NCBI RefSeq assembly: GCF_910592395.1
Contig: NC_088326.1
Location: 2,235,001-2,299,000 of the forward strand
Length of the DNA stretch: 64,000 nt
Origin: Lineus longissimus
Taxonomy: Eukaryota; Nemertea; Pilidiophora; Heteronemertea; Lineidae
Reading direction: 5' to 3'
The translations under genes and the position numbers were made by a program. The notes beneath the pieces are model-generated. The model searched no databases, was not told the origin of the DNA, and saw only the letters and a list, made by a program, of their open reading frames with translations. Below are positions 1 through 11,700 of the stretch, one piece after another. Every line of letters begins with the position of its first letter. Position 1 is the first letter of the stretch.

Positions 1-71
1 GTGTTCTGAATGCTTTCCCTGTGTGTGTGTTGGTGCTCTGCTGTGGGTAGTTTGTGTTGGCTTGATTGCAG

Positions 72-107
72 ATCCCTGGCAAATGCTTCCAGGAGGGGTT
101 TTGGTAA
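72..107 (+). CDS. possible last coding exon of an unidentified gene
   Basis: A pyrimidine-containing tract ending in GATTGCAG (64-71) is a plausible splice acceptor. The following 12 codons read IPGKCFQEGFW and stop at TAA (105-107). Two AATAAA signals follow at 242-247 and 259-264, as expected for a short 3' UTR. Against this, TTG|GTAAGG at 101-109 also looks like a splice donor, so the segment could be an internal exon, and the upstream part of any gene lies outside the window. The peptide is too short to identify. The function is unknown and this is a weak inference from signal spacing. Confidence 0.2.
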   Translation: MPGKCFQEGFW

Positions 108-276
108 GGGTTGGCCATAGACCATTTTGGCACTGATGACCTTTTCAGGGGGAATTAGTCAGGAACTCTGTAATTGAGCCTTGTCATTTAGTATCATTGT
201 AATTCATGAATTTTATATGTTACAGTTTCTGGTTGTGATATAATAAACATCAACTAACAATAAACACGAGTATTTT

Positions 277-782
277 TTGTCTTTGATCGCACACCTGAAT
301 TCTGTTCAGGCGGGTCAATATGACGAGGCCTCCTATATCCAGTTCAGTCCTTCATGCATAGACGTCCCTGGAGTTATACTGTCCACATGCGTGGATGAAC
401 TCCCCTCAGGTTTTCCTGACAGGGAATCCTTCCCATCGAAGAGCTATCAAACTGGAGACACCGCTGTCTACCGTTTGCAAAATATTGATGACCAAATATT
501 TCTTTCTAATACGAATCGCCACAAAACCGCCTGTCTCAGTTCCCGATTATCTCACAACGATCTGGAAGTCCTGTCTGTGAATCCGACTTGCGGCGTATAT
601 TACTCTAATCAGGACGTGGAAAGATGCGTCGAGACGTCAGATTGTACACAGATGTGGTTGAGTTGTACCAGATTGTTCACAACGGCATGAATGTGATAAT
701 CCTGGCCGGTGAATCCCAGACAGTAACTCATCCAGTGCACATCGTGCTCCGGAGTTCTGTAGAACTGTTTTTCATTGGTTGA
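277..782 (+). other. overlapping open frames, possible unidentified exon(s)
   Basis: Two frames are open here. One runs from 277 to 690 (137 codons from a TTG), with a candidate acceptor GTTCAG just before GCGGGT near 310. The other is read from ATG at 624 to TGA at 782, begins MRRDVRLYTDVVELYQIV, and has a candidate acceptor TAATCAG ending at 612. The second frame has a more protein-like composition, with alternating hydrophobic and polar residues. The frames overlap out of phase, so they cannot both be read in one message without a splice or frameshift. I recognise no domain. Frames this long arise by chance, so this is a candidate only. Confidence 0.22.
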
Positions 783-1013
783 CTCTAACGAAACCGATCT
801 TTATGCTTAAAAATATAACCAACAGAAAGTGTCAGAGAGCAATAATGTGTGACCAGTTTATGATATAATACAAAGCATTTATCATGTAGCAGCAAATATT
901 GCCATTGCTTCGTCTCAAAAATCAAGTTAATTAAAATGTGCCCCCACGGATATTTTGAAAAATACACATTTTTGTGTGCGGTGAAAATGTACTGCGGTGA
1001 AAATGTACTGAAC
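783..1013. other. no recognised feature
   Basis: AT-rich sequence with a tandem echo of 'gcggtgaaaatgtact' near 978-1008. Nothing else is recognised. Confidence 0.5.
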
Positions 1014-1199
1014 TATACCTGCTTCCCGAAATTTGTGGCTTGCATTGGAATTAACTTTTCCCCTTGTCCGTCATTAAAGGCATTCAAGTGGGTTGGTCAA
1101 CCATGACTATCTCCTTTGTCCCTCCACCATAAGGCCTAGTTTCCCCTTATGACATCACTATTTCGGACACTCAGCGCCCCATTTCTGGAAAGGTGTATA
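1014..1199 (+). mobile_element. ~184-bp TATA-flanked MITE, copy 1
   Basis: This is the same element as at 8058-8245 (same orientation) and 54171-54358 (opposite orientation), alignable end to end. It is bounded by TATA on both sides. Its ends are short imperfect inverted repeats: CCTGCTTCCCG on the left and the complement of GGAAAGGTG on the right. The exact boundaries come from copy 3, which interrupts a tandem array. There is no coding capacity. A TA or TATA target fits a Tc1/mariner-type non-autonomous element, but no parent transposase is present, so the superfamily is inferred. Confidence 0.8.
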
Positions 1200-1268
1200 G
1201 GCCTACTTCCTTTTCAAGAAACTACATTTGGCAAATGTAAACCTTTGATTGAAAAGGAGATGTAACAG

Positions 1269-1388
1269 TGGGTGATATGAATAAAGACTAGCAAATGCTT
1301 TTACTCCGGTTTTGTACAGGAAGGCCTAGTGTAAATGTACATGGAGATTTAGATAAAAGCATTTGCTAGTCTTTATTCATATCACCCA
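1269..1388. mobile_element. 120-bp foldback element with 35-bp perfect inverted arms, copy 1
   Basis: The arms begin TGGGTGATATGAATAAAG and are perfectly complementary over 35 bp, enclosing a ~50-bp loop. Transcribed RNA would form a long hairpin. A diverged 120-bp relative in the opposite orientation lies at 26852-26971, and the similarity extends into the loop (a TACAG-AAGGC stretch). Recurrence at two loci with equal length supports a mobile foldback/MITE rather than a local hairpin. No clear target-site duplication is visible. Confidence 0.75.
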
Positions 1389-2265
1389 TTGACTACTGGT
1401 GACACTGATGTTATCCTTGATGTTACTGAGTACTATTGGCATATAACTTCAGCTTGGCGGCTGTTCTCTGAGGATTATTGAAGCTGCCAGAACGCTTCAT
1501 CCTGATCGATGGTTAACGATCTGTTTAACATTGCTCATAGAGGTATAGATGATGTTGACATTGATCGTAATATGATGACTGAATGATATTGACATGAATA
1601 TAAGAAAATCGTATTGGGCCTTGTATACATAAAGTTCAATGTCACTTGTAACGAGTGCTATTTCAAAAACAAGTCATTTCCAAAGGGTGGGTTACAAGGG
1701 TTCACGATGACATTTTTCAGGTTGTGACTTTTATGTTTTTCTCATGTAGATTTCTTCATTGTTTGTCACAGACAATACAAGATGACGCAGATCGTAATCT
1801 TTGTTTGCTCCTTAAGAATGGGCCCCAGGAAGACAGGCGACTGTCCACAAGGATTATCTTCTTTCCGAAACGCAACAAAAACACACTAATCAAAAAGAGG
1901 AAGTCCCTGCCGGTCCAATCAAGGGCCAGGATCTGAACGAGAGAGCCGTAATAATGAGCTTATCATTTTTTCGATATCTTCCCTAAGGGCTGGCAACACA
2001 CGTAGCAGGTCTTAAGGCGGTCCCAATTGGGGTTCTCGTTTCCTTGTGGTTTCGTTTTCTACGCCGTTCTTGCACGTACTAGGTTTTCTTTGTGGGCTGT
2101 CATTTGGCATTTGGGAAGATTAAAAGCGACATCATGGCTGAAATGTTATTGCTAATCCGGTTTTTTTTCATCATAATGGCGGAGGTGTTATGTTTTTTTG
2201 TTTTTTTTCATCATCCCGCAGACCATCCTTTACTTGGCATTGTTTGCTCGTCTGACTTGTTCACA
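1389..2265. other. no recognised feature
   Basis: The only local structure is a doubled T-rich/TCATCAT motif at about 2160-2215. Short open frames here are of chance length. Confidence 0.5.
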
Positions 2266-2379
2266 GTGGGAATTTAGGCCTAAGTGCGAGCGGGCTTTGT
2301 TTAAAGACAAAAGACCGGGTATTGGGCTAGGCCGGAATCCTTGAAACTGAAAGGAAAGGGGCAAATTAACGTAATGTAT
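2266..2379 (+). repeat. dispersed 'S' repeat, copy 1 (3' part)
   Basis: Shares with five other loci the core GCGGGCTTTGTTTAAAGAC, preceded by 'ggaatttaggcc' and followed by 'accg.gtattgggctaggc'. This copy lacks the 5' block carrying GTGGGGGTCGATGTC that is present in copies 2-5. The mechanism of spread is unknown: I see no Pol III boxes and no terminal inverted repeats. Confidence 0.65.
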
Positions 2380-3024
2380 GGATATAGAAAGGCTTTCTCC
2401 AATTACAAATAATTCTTTCAACCTGCAACTAGGCGTTGATTGACATATTCAAGGGGAAATAACGTAATTAACTTTGATGCAGTCTTGTTTGTATCGCATA
2501 ATGGCATACGCCTTTGTACAGTAATTATTGATGATACGAAAGCTTTTAAAATGCTTCCAAAAGATGACATGCACGACGCATCAGCGGACAACGTCAGAAA
2601 CACTCCTCCAAACAGCGAGTGCGCATGCCCAGATTGCCTGGCAACGGTATGAGAAACTGCATCCTGAATCTAATGTATATAGGCCCAAGAGAAGCTTCGT
2701 TTGTCAATGTTATCAAGATCAAAGCAAGATCATCGGTCTCTTTGAAATTTTGATACTATTGTCCTAACCTCTTTATGCCCTGACCAGTGAAACCTTTTCT
2801 CAATCGAGTGATGGGATAGAAAAGTTATTTGTGCTTGTGAATCAAACAGTCTGAATCTACTTTGGGATAGTAACATAAGTCTTCACAAACGCAGAGAGTG
2901 CACAAGTTTGATATCGGGATACCCTTGTTCGCGACCTTGGGTTATAAACGTAACACGAATGTTCTGACTGGTATCGTTTTCCTAAAATAATTTCCCCTGC
3001 CAGTTTAGGCCTGTGGACCACCCT
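2380..3024. other. no recognised feature
   Basis: Overlapping short frames occur on both strands at 2418-2767. None is distinctive. Confidence 0.45.
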
Positions 3025-3390
3025 AAAGGCTGGTTCGTGGGGGTCGATGTCATAAAGATTTGCCCTGATGACCCGTTGATAAGGCTGTAGAATAATCATG
3101 GGAATTTAGGCCGAAGTGGAGCGGGCTTTGATGAAAGACTCCGGACCGTGTATTATATGCGTATATATGTTTATTCGTACAAAACTAGTACAGATTGTTG
3201 TGCATAGTGCAGATTAACTTGTCTTTGAACCTTAAGTGCATTACAAAAACGTATCTTATGTATTATTAAATAGTGCAAAGGAAGTCTATAATTTGTCCTA
3301 ACTCTTCCTTTGATAAGAGACAATGACCGGAATCCCTCACGTTAGCATGAGGTAGGCCTGAATTCTTTTAACAACGAGGGGCAAATGTAC
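3025..3390 (+). repeat. dispersed 'S' repeat, copy 2, apparently split by an insertion
   Basis: The 5' block (GTGGGGGTCGATGTCATAAAG at about 3038) and the core (GAGCGGGCTTTG at 3119) are present up to about 3154. The family's 3' block ('gcctgaattcttttaacaacgaggggcaaatg') resumes only near 3356. The intervening ~190 bp, AT-rich with 'gtatatatg' at its start, is absent from the other copies and is probably a separate insertion. Its ends are not well defined. Confidence 0.5.
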
Positions 3391-3417
3391 TGCTGTTAAT
3401 TACTCATGTTGATTAAG

Positions 3418-3586
3418 GAATTGAACCCGAGGCGGAGGACCTTGGTTGAGTTACCAAGACACTCGAGGGTGGAGCTAAAATACAGTCCAAACCCGAGCCG
3501 ACAGGCGAGGGTTTGGACGAAATTTTAGCTCCACCCGAGAGTGTCTTGGTAACTCAACCAAGGTCCGAAGCCGAGGGTTCAATTTC
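3418..3586. mobile_element. 169-bp near-perfect palindrome, foldback MITE-like
   Basis: The left arm starts GAATTGAACCCGAGGC and the right arm ends GCCGAGGGTTCAATTTC. The arms pair through 'accttggttgagttaccaag' and 'ggtggagctaaaat' almost to a central ~8-bp spacer. The whole element can fold into one hairpin. There is no open frame. No second copy occurs in the window, so mobility is inferred from the architecture alone. Confidence 0.6.
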
Positions 3587-3639
3587 TATTCTAAAATACC
3601 TCAAACTTAAAAAGATAGGCCACGAAATAACTTGAATAT

Positions 3640-3780
3640 GTGCGAATTTGGCAAATTCCATCCATCGCCTGCCCGGAGCGCCGGTAGCGCCGTTGTTTAC
3701 ATTATGTTACGGCAGCGCGGATAGGAAGTCCGGATCGGCTCGCTCAAGTGACGCTAAAATCCGCGCAAATGGGCTATTTG
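3640..3780. other. GC- and CpG-rich patch
   Basis: Contains GGAGCGCCGGTAGCGCCG and further CpGs (GGCAGCGCGG, CCGCGC), distinctly richer than its flanks. It could be a promoter or a young repeat. No start codon with an extended frame is attached. Confidence 0.3.
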
Positions 3781-6564
3781 GAGCGTTTTTCTCAGCAAAT
3801 ATGTGTAGTGCTCATTAAAAAACTTAGGGTGGTTGATGCTTCCTTGGCTGATTTGTGTTTGAAGCAGTGTTTTGAGAGCCTCAAACTTCTGAAGTGAGCT
3901 GTGTGCATAGTTCCACATTTTAGTGCAACCCGAGGGAACTTTGGTAGAGCATCTTGGTTGCGTGTCCAAAACACTCCACTCTCAGATCGAGGCTTATGCA
4001 TTTTCCATTTAAAAGTTGACTTTACGGTACCAAGGTATTTTAGAATTACACTCCAATCGTCTTTGAGGAATGGATTGAATTGAGTTTTTTGCACTAAGTG
4101 AAGGAAGCACAGTGACGTCAAACGCTAGTGAATGTAGATGTTTGGTACTTAGAGCAAACTAAACTGACATATAGACTACACTAAGAAGACAAATCGTTGT
4201 TAAGTAATTGACAGAAATAAACATTTATACGCAGCTAACACATATCTAAATATTTGTGCTAACCTGACCATGTTGATATGGGAGGAAACTTAGCTCTAAA
4301 TATACTTTTGGGCGACAGCTGTATGTTTACAAGGATGCTATCACCATGTATCTTCATAACTTAGGCAACGAGCAACAGTTAGCTGTGACAAAAGAGAAAA
4401 ATAAACAGGATTTAACACTAGCTCGGTTGGATTCAACTCTTCCTAGGGATAAACACTTTGGTAAAACTAAGGAAGCCGCCACAACGGTCACTCGTCGCAC
4501 ATTTTGTAGGAAGAAGTTTGAAATCAGGTGAAAACTAAGAAGAAGAAAAATGTAACCTTTACTTGACTAAGGTAACCTCGGGGTTACTAAAACTGTATTT
4601 CGTACTTTTAGGTAGTTATCAAGGAATGTGAACGACGCCGTTTCCTTTCGATCTGTTTCCTTTCGATGATTTCATTGCGGGTTCATCAGCTGCCTACCAC
4701 ATTTGATATCATATCAAGAACTATGCTTTCACTCAAACATGGCATAGCTCAAAGCTATATTTGTTTCAAAGAGGTATGAACCCTATTTTTAGATCAACCT
4801 GCCTATTCACAAAAACGTTTCACCAAATAATGCAGTAGAAAGTTTCTCAACTAGTGGGTAGAGATACCGTCATGTAAAAGCCTTGAAACACTATATCTCT
4901 TTTTGCAAAGGACTGAAAATGCATTGTTCCTGTCAATGAACTACTCGTAAAAGATACAGAAAGAAACAGTTTCTACTCAAGAAACTTTCTTGTAAGCGCG
5001 GCGTAGGTTGCACAGTTCACCTATTACACAATTAAGGTGTTGTTCAACTCCAAGCTTGAATAACCTTTGATAACCTAAAATTTTCCGATTTCTAAACTTC
5101 TCAGTTAAAAGTAAGCTTATTTGCAGTGATGGTAGGCGTAGGTTTCAATCCAAGTGTTGACGTCCTCTAACTTCAAGTTTAAAATTACTGGTAAAAAGTA
5201 TTACAAGTGAAATGAAAAGAGGTAATTATTACCCATGAAGCACCAGCCATTAAATTTAAATTTACAATTTAATGACTGAAGGTGCCCAGGATTAAATTTT
5301 CTTTTGTGAAGGCTTGCAGTTCGTTGCTAGCATTAACACTGAATCACGTTAGCATGGTTAAATATTCCCCTATCCCCATCCCCTGTGGCATGGCGAATGA
5401 AAACTTGTCATTTCGAGAGGGCACTTTGTCCGGATTATGCTGGCATTAAAAAGCGAAGTCATTGGTCTAAAGATCACCCATCCTGGCACCAGTTGTTTTC
5501 AATATACTCCGCCTCTCCATATTTTCTTTTGTATACGACGTAGGAGTATCAAAAACCTGAGTCTCAGGATGATCATCACCTGGTATGGAAGTCACTTGAT
5601 TCAAAATACATGAACTATGAAATTTTATGATATAATGAATGAGGAGATGGTTCTTTAGTAATCTGAACGGAGATTTGGTTGTTTCTGCCAAGATGAAATG
5701 ATTGTTGGAAGGTTAACCATCAGTGGTAACCCCAATCCTTCATGTATTTTTTAAAATTTGTAGCTGCTAGTTTGAACTTTATAAATCAGCTTCAAATTGT
5801 CCTCTTATAACCTTTGACTTTAGAAGATTGAAGATTGCATTTCTTTGAAAAACCCCAGTCCTGGATCTGTGTTCATCCTCTGTGCCAACGAGGTAATTTA
5901 GTAATGACAAAGGTGAAGATACCGCAGCGTTGTTGTCACATCAAGTAGCATCATTTTCCTGACTCATTCTTTGAAGTGACGTGGAATGGAAAATACAACC
6001 TCGTGTGATCCGAAGCACGCACAGCGATAGTTGGTGTGTTACATCGAGTTGAGGGAACCCGTGTCTATGGCAGGAGATGTTAATTGCCTTTTGTGAATGT
6101 GAAATGTATTTCCGTTGGAGAGATATTGAGTTTCTTTGCCACAATACGTGTATTTGTATCATTATCAATCACTACTAAAGATAAATGAGAAAAAACCGCT
6201 ACACCTTTTCAGTGACTAGTAGCCATCACTCTTAAAGAAACAATACCGGTAAGCCATTTGTTGCTTTGACTTCATCAACTTTTACTACACAAGAGTCATT
6301 ACTCATGTTAATTGCTACGAGGGGCTGTATGATTACATGTAAATTGATACAGCACTAGGCACGACCGGGATATATGACAATTAATCACAAAACATGATTG
6401 AACAGTCAAGAAATGTTCTTTACGTTCATAATGTCTGGAGGGGTTGGTCAACCTTGAGAAGAATGTTATAAGCTTGGTAAAGTGGAGGCGGAGGATGGGC
6501 AAATTACATCTGTGGTTTCAGTGATCAAGTATTACATGTATTTGCAATGTGCCTACCGACTTCC
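3781..6564. other. no recognised feature
   Basis: Unique-looking AT-rich sequence. A 74-codon frame on the minus strand (5467-5691, MAETTKSPFRLLKNHLL...) starts at an ATG, but it is of chance length and shows no clear splice signals. Confidence 0.45.
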
Positions 6565-6710
6565 ATGAAAGCTGTTTCGCGGGGGCCTATGGTGTCAAGA
6601 TTTTCCCAGATTACCCTTTGATAAGACAGTGGAACGATGAAAATTTTGGTCGAGGTGAGAGCGGGCTTTGTTTAAAGACAATAAACCGTATTTTGGGCTA
6701 GGCAGGAGCC
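6565..6710 (+). repeat. dispersed 'S' repeat, copy 3
   Basis: Has the 5' block in diverged form ('gaaagctgtttcgcgggggcc') and the intact core 'gagcgggctttgtttaaagac', followed by 'aataaaccgtattttgggctaggcagg'. Same orientation as copies 1, 2 and 4. Confidence 0.65.
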
Positions 6711-8057
6711 AGGTCGACAAAATCAAAGTCTATTGGCAAACTAGTTTACATGAAAATCAACTTGAAAGTTAATGGTCTATCGTTAGCCTTCTGTAAACGA
6801 AACTGGCCCTAAAGTCTGTCAAAACTTTAACCAGAGTTTCTGAGTCATGATCCCACGAAATCCTATTCTAAATTGGCTTCCCGGCTCCCGGCCCCCAGTT
6901 TCCTATTCTCATTAAACCTTAATGAAATGATTCAGTCAAAAGGTCCGATTTCCATCTATTCGCAGGTCATAACAATTTGTTTACAGCTAGCCTAATGTTC
7001 CGAGCGCGGAAAGCATCGTGCTGACATGTAAATTGCACTTCTATTTAGGCGATACATATCGGAAAGGATACTGCACAAGAATACTAATGATGGTAATTCA
7101 ATAAAATGTTTAGGTGAAGGAATTCTCTCAGAAAGTAAGGCGTTATAACGGCCTTAAACCTTGCGGATTGATGAGACGGCATCATACTTTCCTAACATGT
7201 TTATTAGATTATCTTTGATCGCTATGATCAAAATATTCTGAGCGGTTGATTTTTACGGATATCCCGGCGAATAACATATTAATTTACGAAACTGATAAAA
7301 ATCAATAACATTTATTTTGTAATTGAAAAAACTAGACATTCTGTTGTCAACCAGAAATCAAATCACATTAATTTCTTTAGAAATTTTCCCGAATCGCAAA
7401 CATTTCATATGAACGCGCCAATTTGTCGTCTTCATCAGGATTTCAGAAATCTCTTAAATACTCGAGATACTCTGAAAATGACATCTTTCACAAATTCCCT
7501 ACCATGCATGTCTGAGTGAACTTTCAAAGAGTCTTTTCATGAGATCTCCTGCAGTGGAGAGCAAACACAAGTTATTTGTACCAGTAATTTACGTGAGTGA
7601 TATTGTTAAGTCATTAAATCAGCCCAACTGGCCTATCTTTGGCACTTTTAATTCTCTTGATCCTGATATAGCCATGTCAACTTAAAACTAACATCCTTAA
7701 ACGAATGGATGGATCAAAGTCATAAGCAACTTTTCTAAGAGTCATGCTAAGACCATTCGCTCCAGTGAAGCGCATATCGCTATACTGATATTGGCCCATT
7801 ACTGTCTTGCGCTCAGCCGGCCAGCTATTTTGGCTGATTAAGCAAAATGGCGCATGTTGCTTGATTGCATTAAGATCAATACGCTGTACGAACGTTACGG
7901 TTACAAATCATTTGAACTTTTTCCTAATGAGTCGATATTTTTCTTTTTGGCACAATTGCTCCGGAATTTTGACTTTCAAATACTGCTGTAAAAGAAGACA
8001 GGCATGTATTGAAGCGCGGAAAGAAAGGTCATTCCCAAAGACAGAAAAACCCTCTTG
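6711..8057. other. no recognised feature
   Basis: No repeat, long frame or RNA motif recognised. Two overlapping frames on opposite strands at 7807-8178 run into the MITE that begins at 8058 and are not credible genes. Confidence 0.5.
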
Positions 8058-8245
8058 TATACATGCTTCCCAAAATTGGTGGCTTGCACTGGAAATAACT
8101 TTTTCCCCCTTGTCTGTCATTAAAGGCATTCAAGTGTGTTGGTCAACCATGACCATCTCCTTTGTCCCTCCACCATGAGGCCTAGTTTCCCCTTATGACA
8201 TCACTATTTCGGACACTCAGCGCCCAATTTCTGGAAAGGTGCATA
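8058..8245 (+). mobile_element. ~184-bp TATA-flanked MITE, copy 2
   Basis: Same element and orientation as 1014-1199, differing by scattered substitutions. It begins TATACATGCTTCCC and ends GGAAAGGTGCATA, so the right TATA has one change. Non-coding. Confidence 0.8.
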
Positions 8246-8798
8246 ATGCAAAAGATCAGGTTCTTCACATATTTGGCTTGCCACTGTTTTACATGAAGCT
8301 GCTCAAGCTGTTTTTCATGTAGCAGCTGAAAACGCCTTTGTAGAGCGATTCGTCTGGACTCATAAAGTAGACACATTGGAGTGTTTGTCCGCGAGATTTT
8401 CCATCAAGCTTCACAATTGGCCCGTTAGGATTATCGGCACGTGCGGCGCATTGCTGAATACAAAACACAGCCTTGGCGCAAACCTCTACTTTGTTTTTTT
8501 TTTCTCAAGAGGTCGTGCCTTGCATAAGAAGACCCTGATTGTGGTAAGGTTGACATAGCAGAACATGGCACTGAAATGCATTTGTATTCGCCGTCATGAA
8601 ATAGTAGTCCCAACGTGGATTACAAATGCTACGTTTAAGTGGAGAAACAATTCAGCCAATGGATTGCTTTAACACACTGCGCTGACCATCGTAGAAGTTT
8701 GAAACTCTTAAGAGGTTATTCACTTTCACATCTTGTTCGTACAGTAAGGTATCGTGCGTTTGCAACTTCGTCATCATTTGCCCTTGCTGGGACCCTTG
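8246..8798. other. no recognised feature
   Basis: Short frames only. Nothing recognised. Confidence 0.45.
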
Positions 8799-8965
8799 TG
8801 AAAGCTGTTACGTGGGGGTCGGTGTTTTCAATATTTTCCCTGATAACCTATAGACAAGATAGTAAAACAATGGTAATTTAGGTCTAGGTGCGAGCGAGCT
8901 ATGTTTAAGGAGGCATTTGGCTTGGGATTCTTTTAACAGCACGGTCAGAGACAAATAACGTAGTG
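8799..8965 (+). repeat. dispersed 'S' repeat, copy 4
   Basis: Carries the 5' block ('gaaagctgttacgtgggggtcg'), then 'ggtaatttaggtctaggtgcgagcgag', a damaged core and the 3' tail 'gattcttttaacagcacgg...caaataacgtagtg'. It defines the longest span of the family (~165 bp). Confidence 0.6.
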
Positions 8966-9290
8966 TTCTATAACGTCGTGTTACGGCAGAATGGCCGTAA
9001 TACATCGGCCACAACTGATGGAGCGCAAGGCACAAGCTCCACCGACGGATCAAATCACTCTGCTTCAAGATTTTCGATATAAAAGAGGCCCCTAGGAATA
9101 GTTTAAGTCAATCACAAGATATTCATTAAAGAAAGATGGAGCAATTTGTTTCTCCTTTAGTAGATATTAAACCATTAAATCCTGATCACCAGAAACTTAC
9201 TGTAGAATGATAAATAGGCTCGAATCGAGACAACACCAGCCGTACTGAGTAACAAAAACGTAACAGTGGAAGGCTATTTCTTTACACTGC

Positions 9291-9668
9291 TTCTGTTGGT
9301 GTTTTCGGCTTGACAAATCGTCTTCGGGGAATGCTTAATAAGCCCCTTCTCGCCTGGCAATCACTAAATAACGATGTAGTTTGTTTCTTAGTGTCGCTAT
9401 ACCACAACATCTTACTCTGTGATCCTTTAATGTCTTGGTGGATCATGGCAATGATGAATGAACTGGGCAGGATTGGGATACGTCCAAAGCGCGTTGATCG
9501 AGCAAGAGAAATATATAACAGCACCGAAAAGCTGATTCATCACGCGTCGCCTCTTCTGTTGGTTTTCCTATTTGGAAAATAGGCTTCGGGGAATATTTCA
9601 AGCCACTCAAAGGACAATCAATGAATAAAGATGAAGCGGTTAGTTTCCCGCTGTTGCTCAACCACAGA
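9291..9668. repeat. diverged direct duplication
   Basis: Two ~110-bp segments starting at 9291 and 9553 both begin TTCTGTTGGT, share TTCGGGGAAT about 40 bases in, and stay alignable to the 'accaca' near their ends. They are substantially diverged. The frames between them are not recognisable proteins. Confidence 0.4.
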
Positions 9669-11700
9669 ATCAATAGTTGTCGCGTTTTTCTTCCTCTGTT
9701 TGAATCCTAACGATTAAATCTCTGTGAGGGCGCGTGTCTAATCATCTGTTTGACAATGCGAGGCAGATTCAGCGGATGATTATATTCATAAGTTGACGGG
9801 ATTAATGCGAAAATCAGTGATGATTACTATAGTAAACATGGAAAATGCATTGATGCAGGTTTCTGTCAATGAGTCGTTCGGTGAATGTACTCAATTTAAT
9901 GACGACACCCATTCTGAAACCAGTGCAGCAGTCAACCGACATATGTTTACAAAGTACGCGACCGAACTACATCTTGAAGACAGAAATACTTACAGAAAGA
10001 TTTCACTGACATTTGTTGTCAAGAAGAGCAGCACTATATGCTGCAAGTCATTGGTCCCCGGTAGACCTACCCTGGGAACAGACGATTGACAGATACAGCC
10101 ACTCATTGTCCTTCTGTAGAATGTTCCGGTTTGGAAAGATATACGCGTAGGCCTGGTCTTTTGTATCAAGCTTTAAATTCTGCCGGAAACGTACCCGTTT
10201 TGTTTGTCGGTTATTGGAATTGTGCCGAGCTACCAAGATGAGCAAGGATTGGCTTCGGCGCGGATGCTGTCCTCTTTGTAGCGATAGTCGACGCTGTGCA
10301 ATACCCTCGGGCCACTGGCTATCTTATCCAGAAAGTACTGTTTAGCTAGTACTGAAAGACTAGGCTAGCGTCTCTAGTAAATCTTTAACGATGTTTGAAT
10401 AACGGCCACCTTGGTATTAACTGATCGAGATCCCGTCAGCCAGTTTCTGGCAGTCTAGGCAACGGCGGGCTTATTGCCAGCAAGGACATTGTAGAAATTT
10501 CTATTGGTTACAGAAAGTGCTATGAAAACTTGAGGCGAGATAAACTCTAACTATATATTCCATCCCTTAAGACATATAACGGTTAAAGTTGGCCTTGGAT
10601 TTTGTGTCATTGCCAGCAGTCATTTGATGGGTATTTCGTTTCTCTAAGAATCGTATACATTTTATATCAGATGGCCAATAGCCTGCAACAATCTCCGCAG
10701 GGTGACAGGCATCCTGTTGGATTCTGAAGAGATTAGTTTCCTCTTGTGAATTAAAACAGACCAAGAAATGAAAATGATTTCAATAGCAATATGATTTTAA
10801 TCGGCCCATCATTCCCACTGTTTTTTACCTCAATCTAGGAATGCAACCTTTCGGTCCTTTTCATCGACCAACCACAGGTGCCCAGTTACTTCTAAATTCA
10901 TTATTCTTTACCATCTTCTGCATTTATATGTCTAGGCTCTCATGTAATCTGGAGGCCAAACTCCAAGCAGTTACAAAGGCGATGACCCAAATTAGGAATT
11001 CAACACCCTTGATACAATGAATGAAAAGAATTTGCTTGTTGGTTGCAGGTACTATGAAGGAAGCTACAATCAAAGCTATCTCCAACTCTCAGCAACCCAT
11101 ATTAAGAATTAAATTCCCTTACAAAAAATATATGTTGTGATGGAAGGAAATGTCATTGAATAGATTAAAAGATCACGAGAAACGTATCTGTATGTACCTA
11201 AAACTTTACTTCCATAGAACCATTAAGAGCCGTATCAGGTTTCCACTAGGGCCCTCGTCTCTAAATGACTTTCCTGCTGGCGACTGTCACCTGAGACAGT
11301 TATCTCGTAGTTTAAACTTCCATGTACTTTATATCAACTCCTCAAGTCAATACCTATACTGGTTATACTGTCCAGGTCATCGTTGGCTCCATATGGCATG
11401 ATTTCACGATCCACTAATCACCAATTAAAAGCAGTTACTAAACTAAAACCTCTTTAGACTAAACTTCGAGGGTAAAACTAAAATGCTACTCCATTAAGTG
11501 ATCTGTTGGGAACGCTCGCAACATTACTTAGTCTCTAGATCTGATTAGGAGGGTTCCATTAATGGGGCATGACTTTCCAGAAGGAGGGCACTCCGCCAAT
11601 TGTTTTTGTAAGTGGGTGTAATTTAAAAGTGGTCATCGCCAAAATTTGGCAAACTCCAAGCGTTTAGATGCTTATTCTGAAGAAATGCAACATTCTAACA
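9669..11700. other. no recognised feature
   Basis: A 98-codon frame at 9793-10089 (TTG start) has ordinary amino-acid composition but no recognisable domain or splice signals. Otherwise empty. Confidence 0.45.

Noticed and set aside
9310-9582. 90-codon plus frame overlapping a minus frame
   Set aside because: Lies across a diverged duplication (9291/9553). Neither translation is recognisable.
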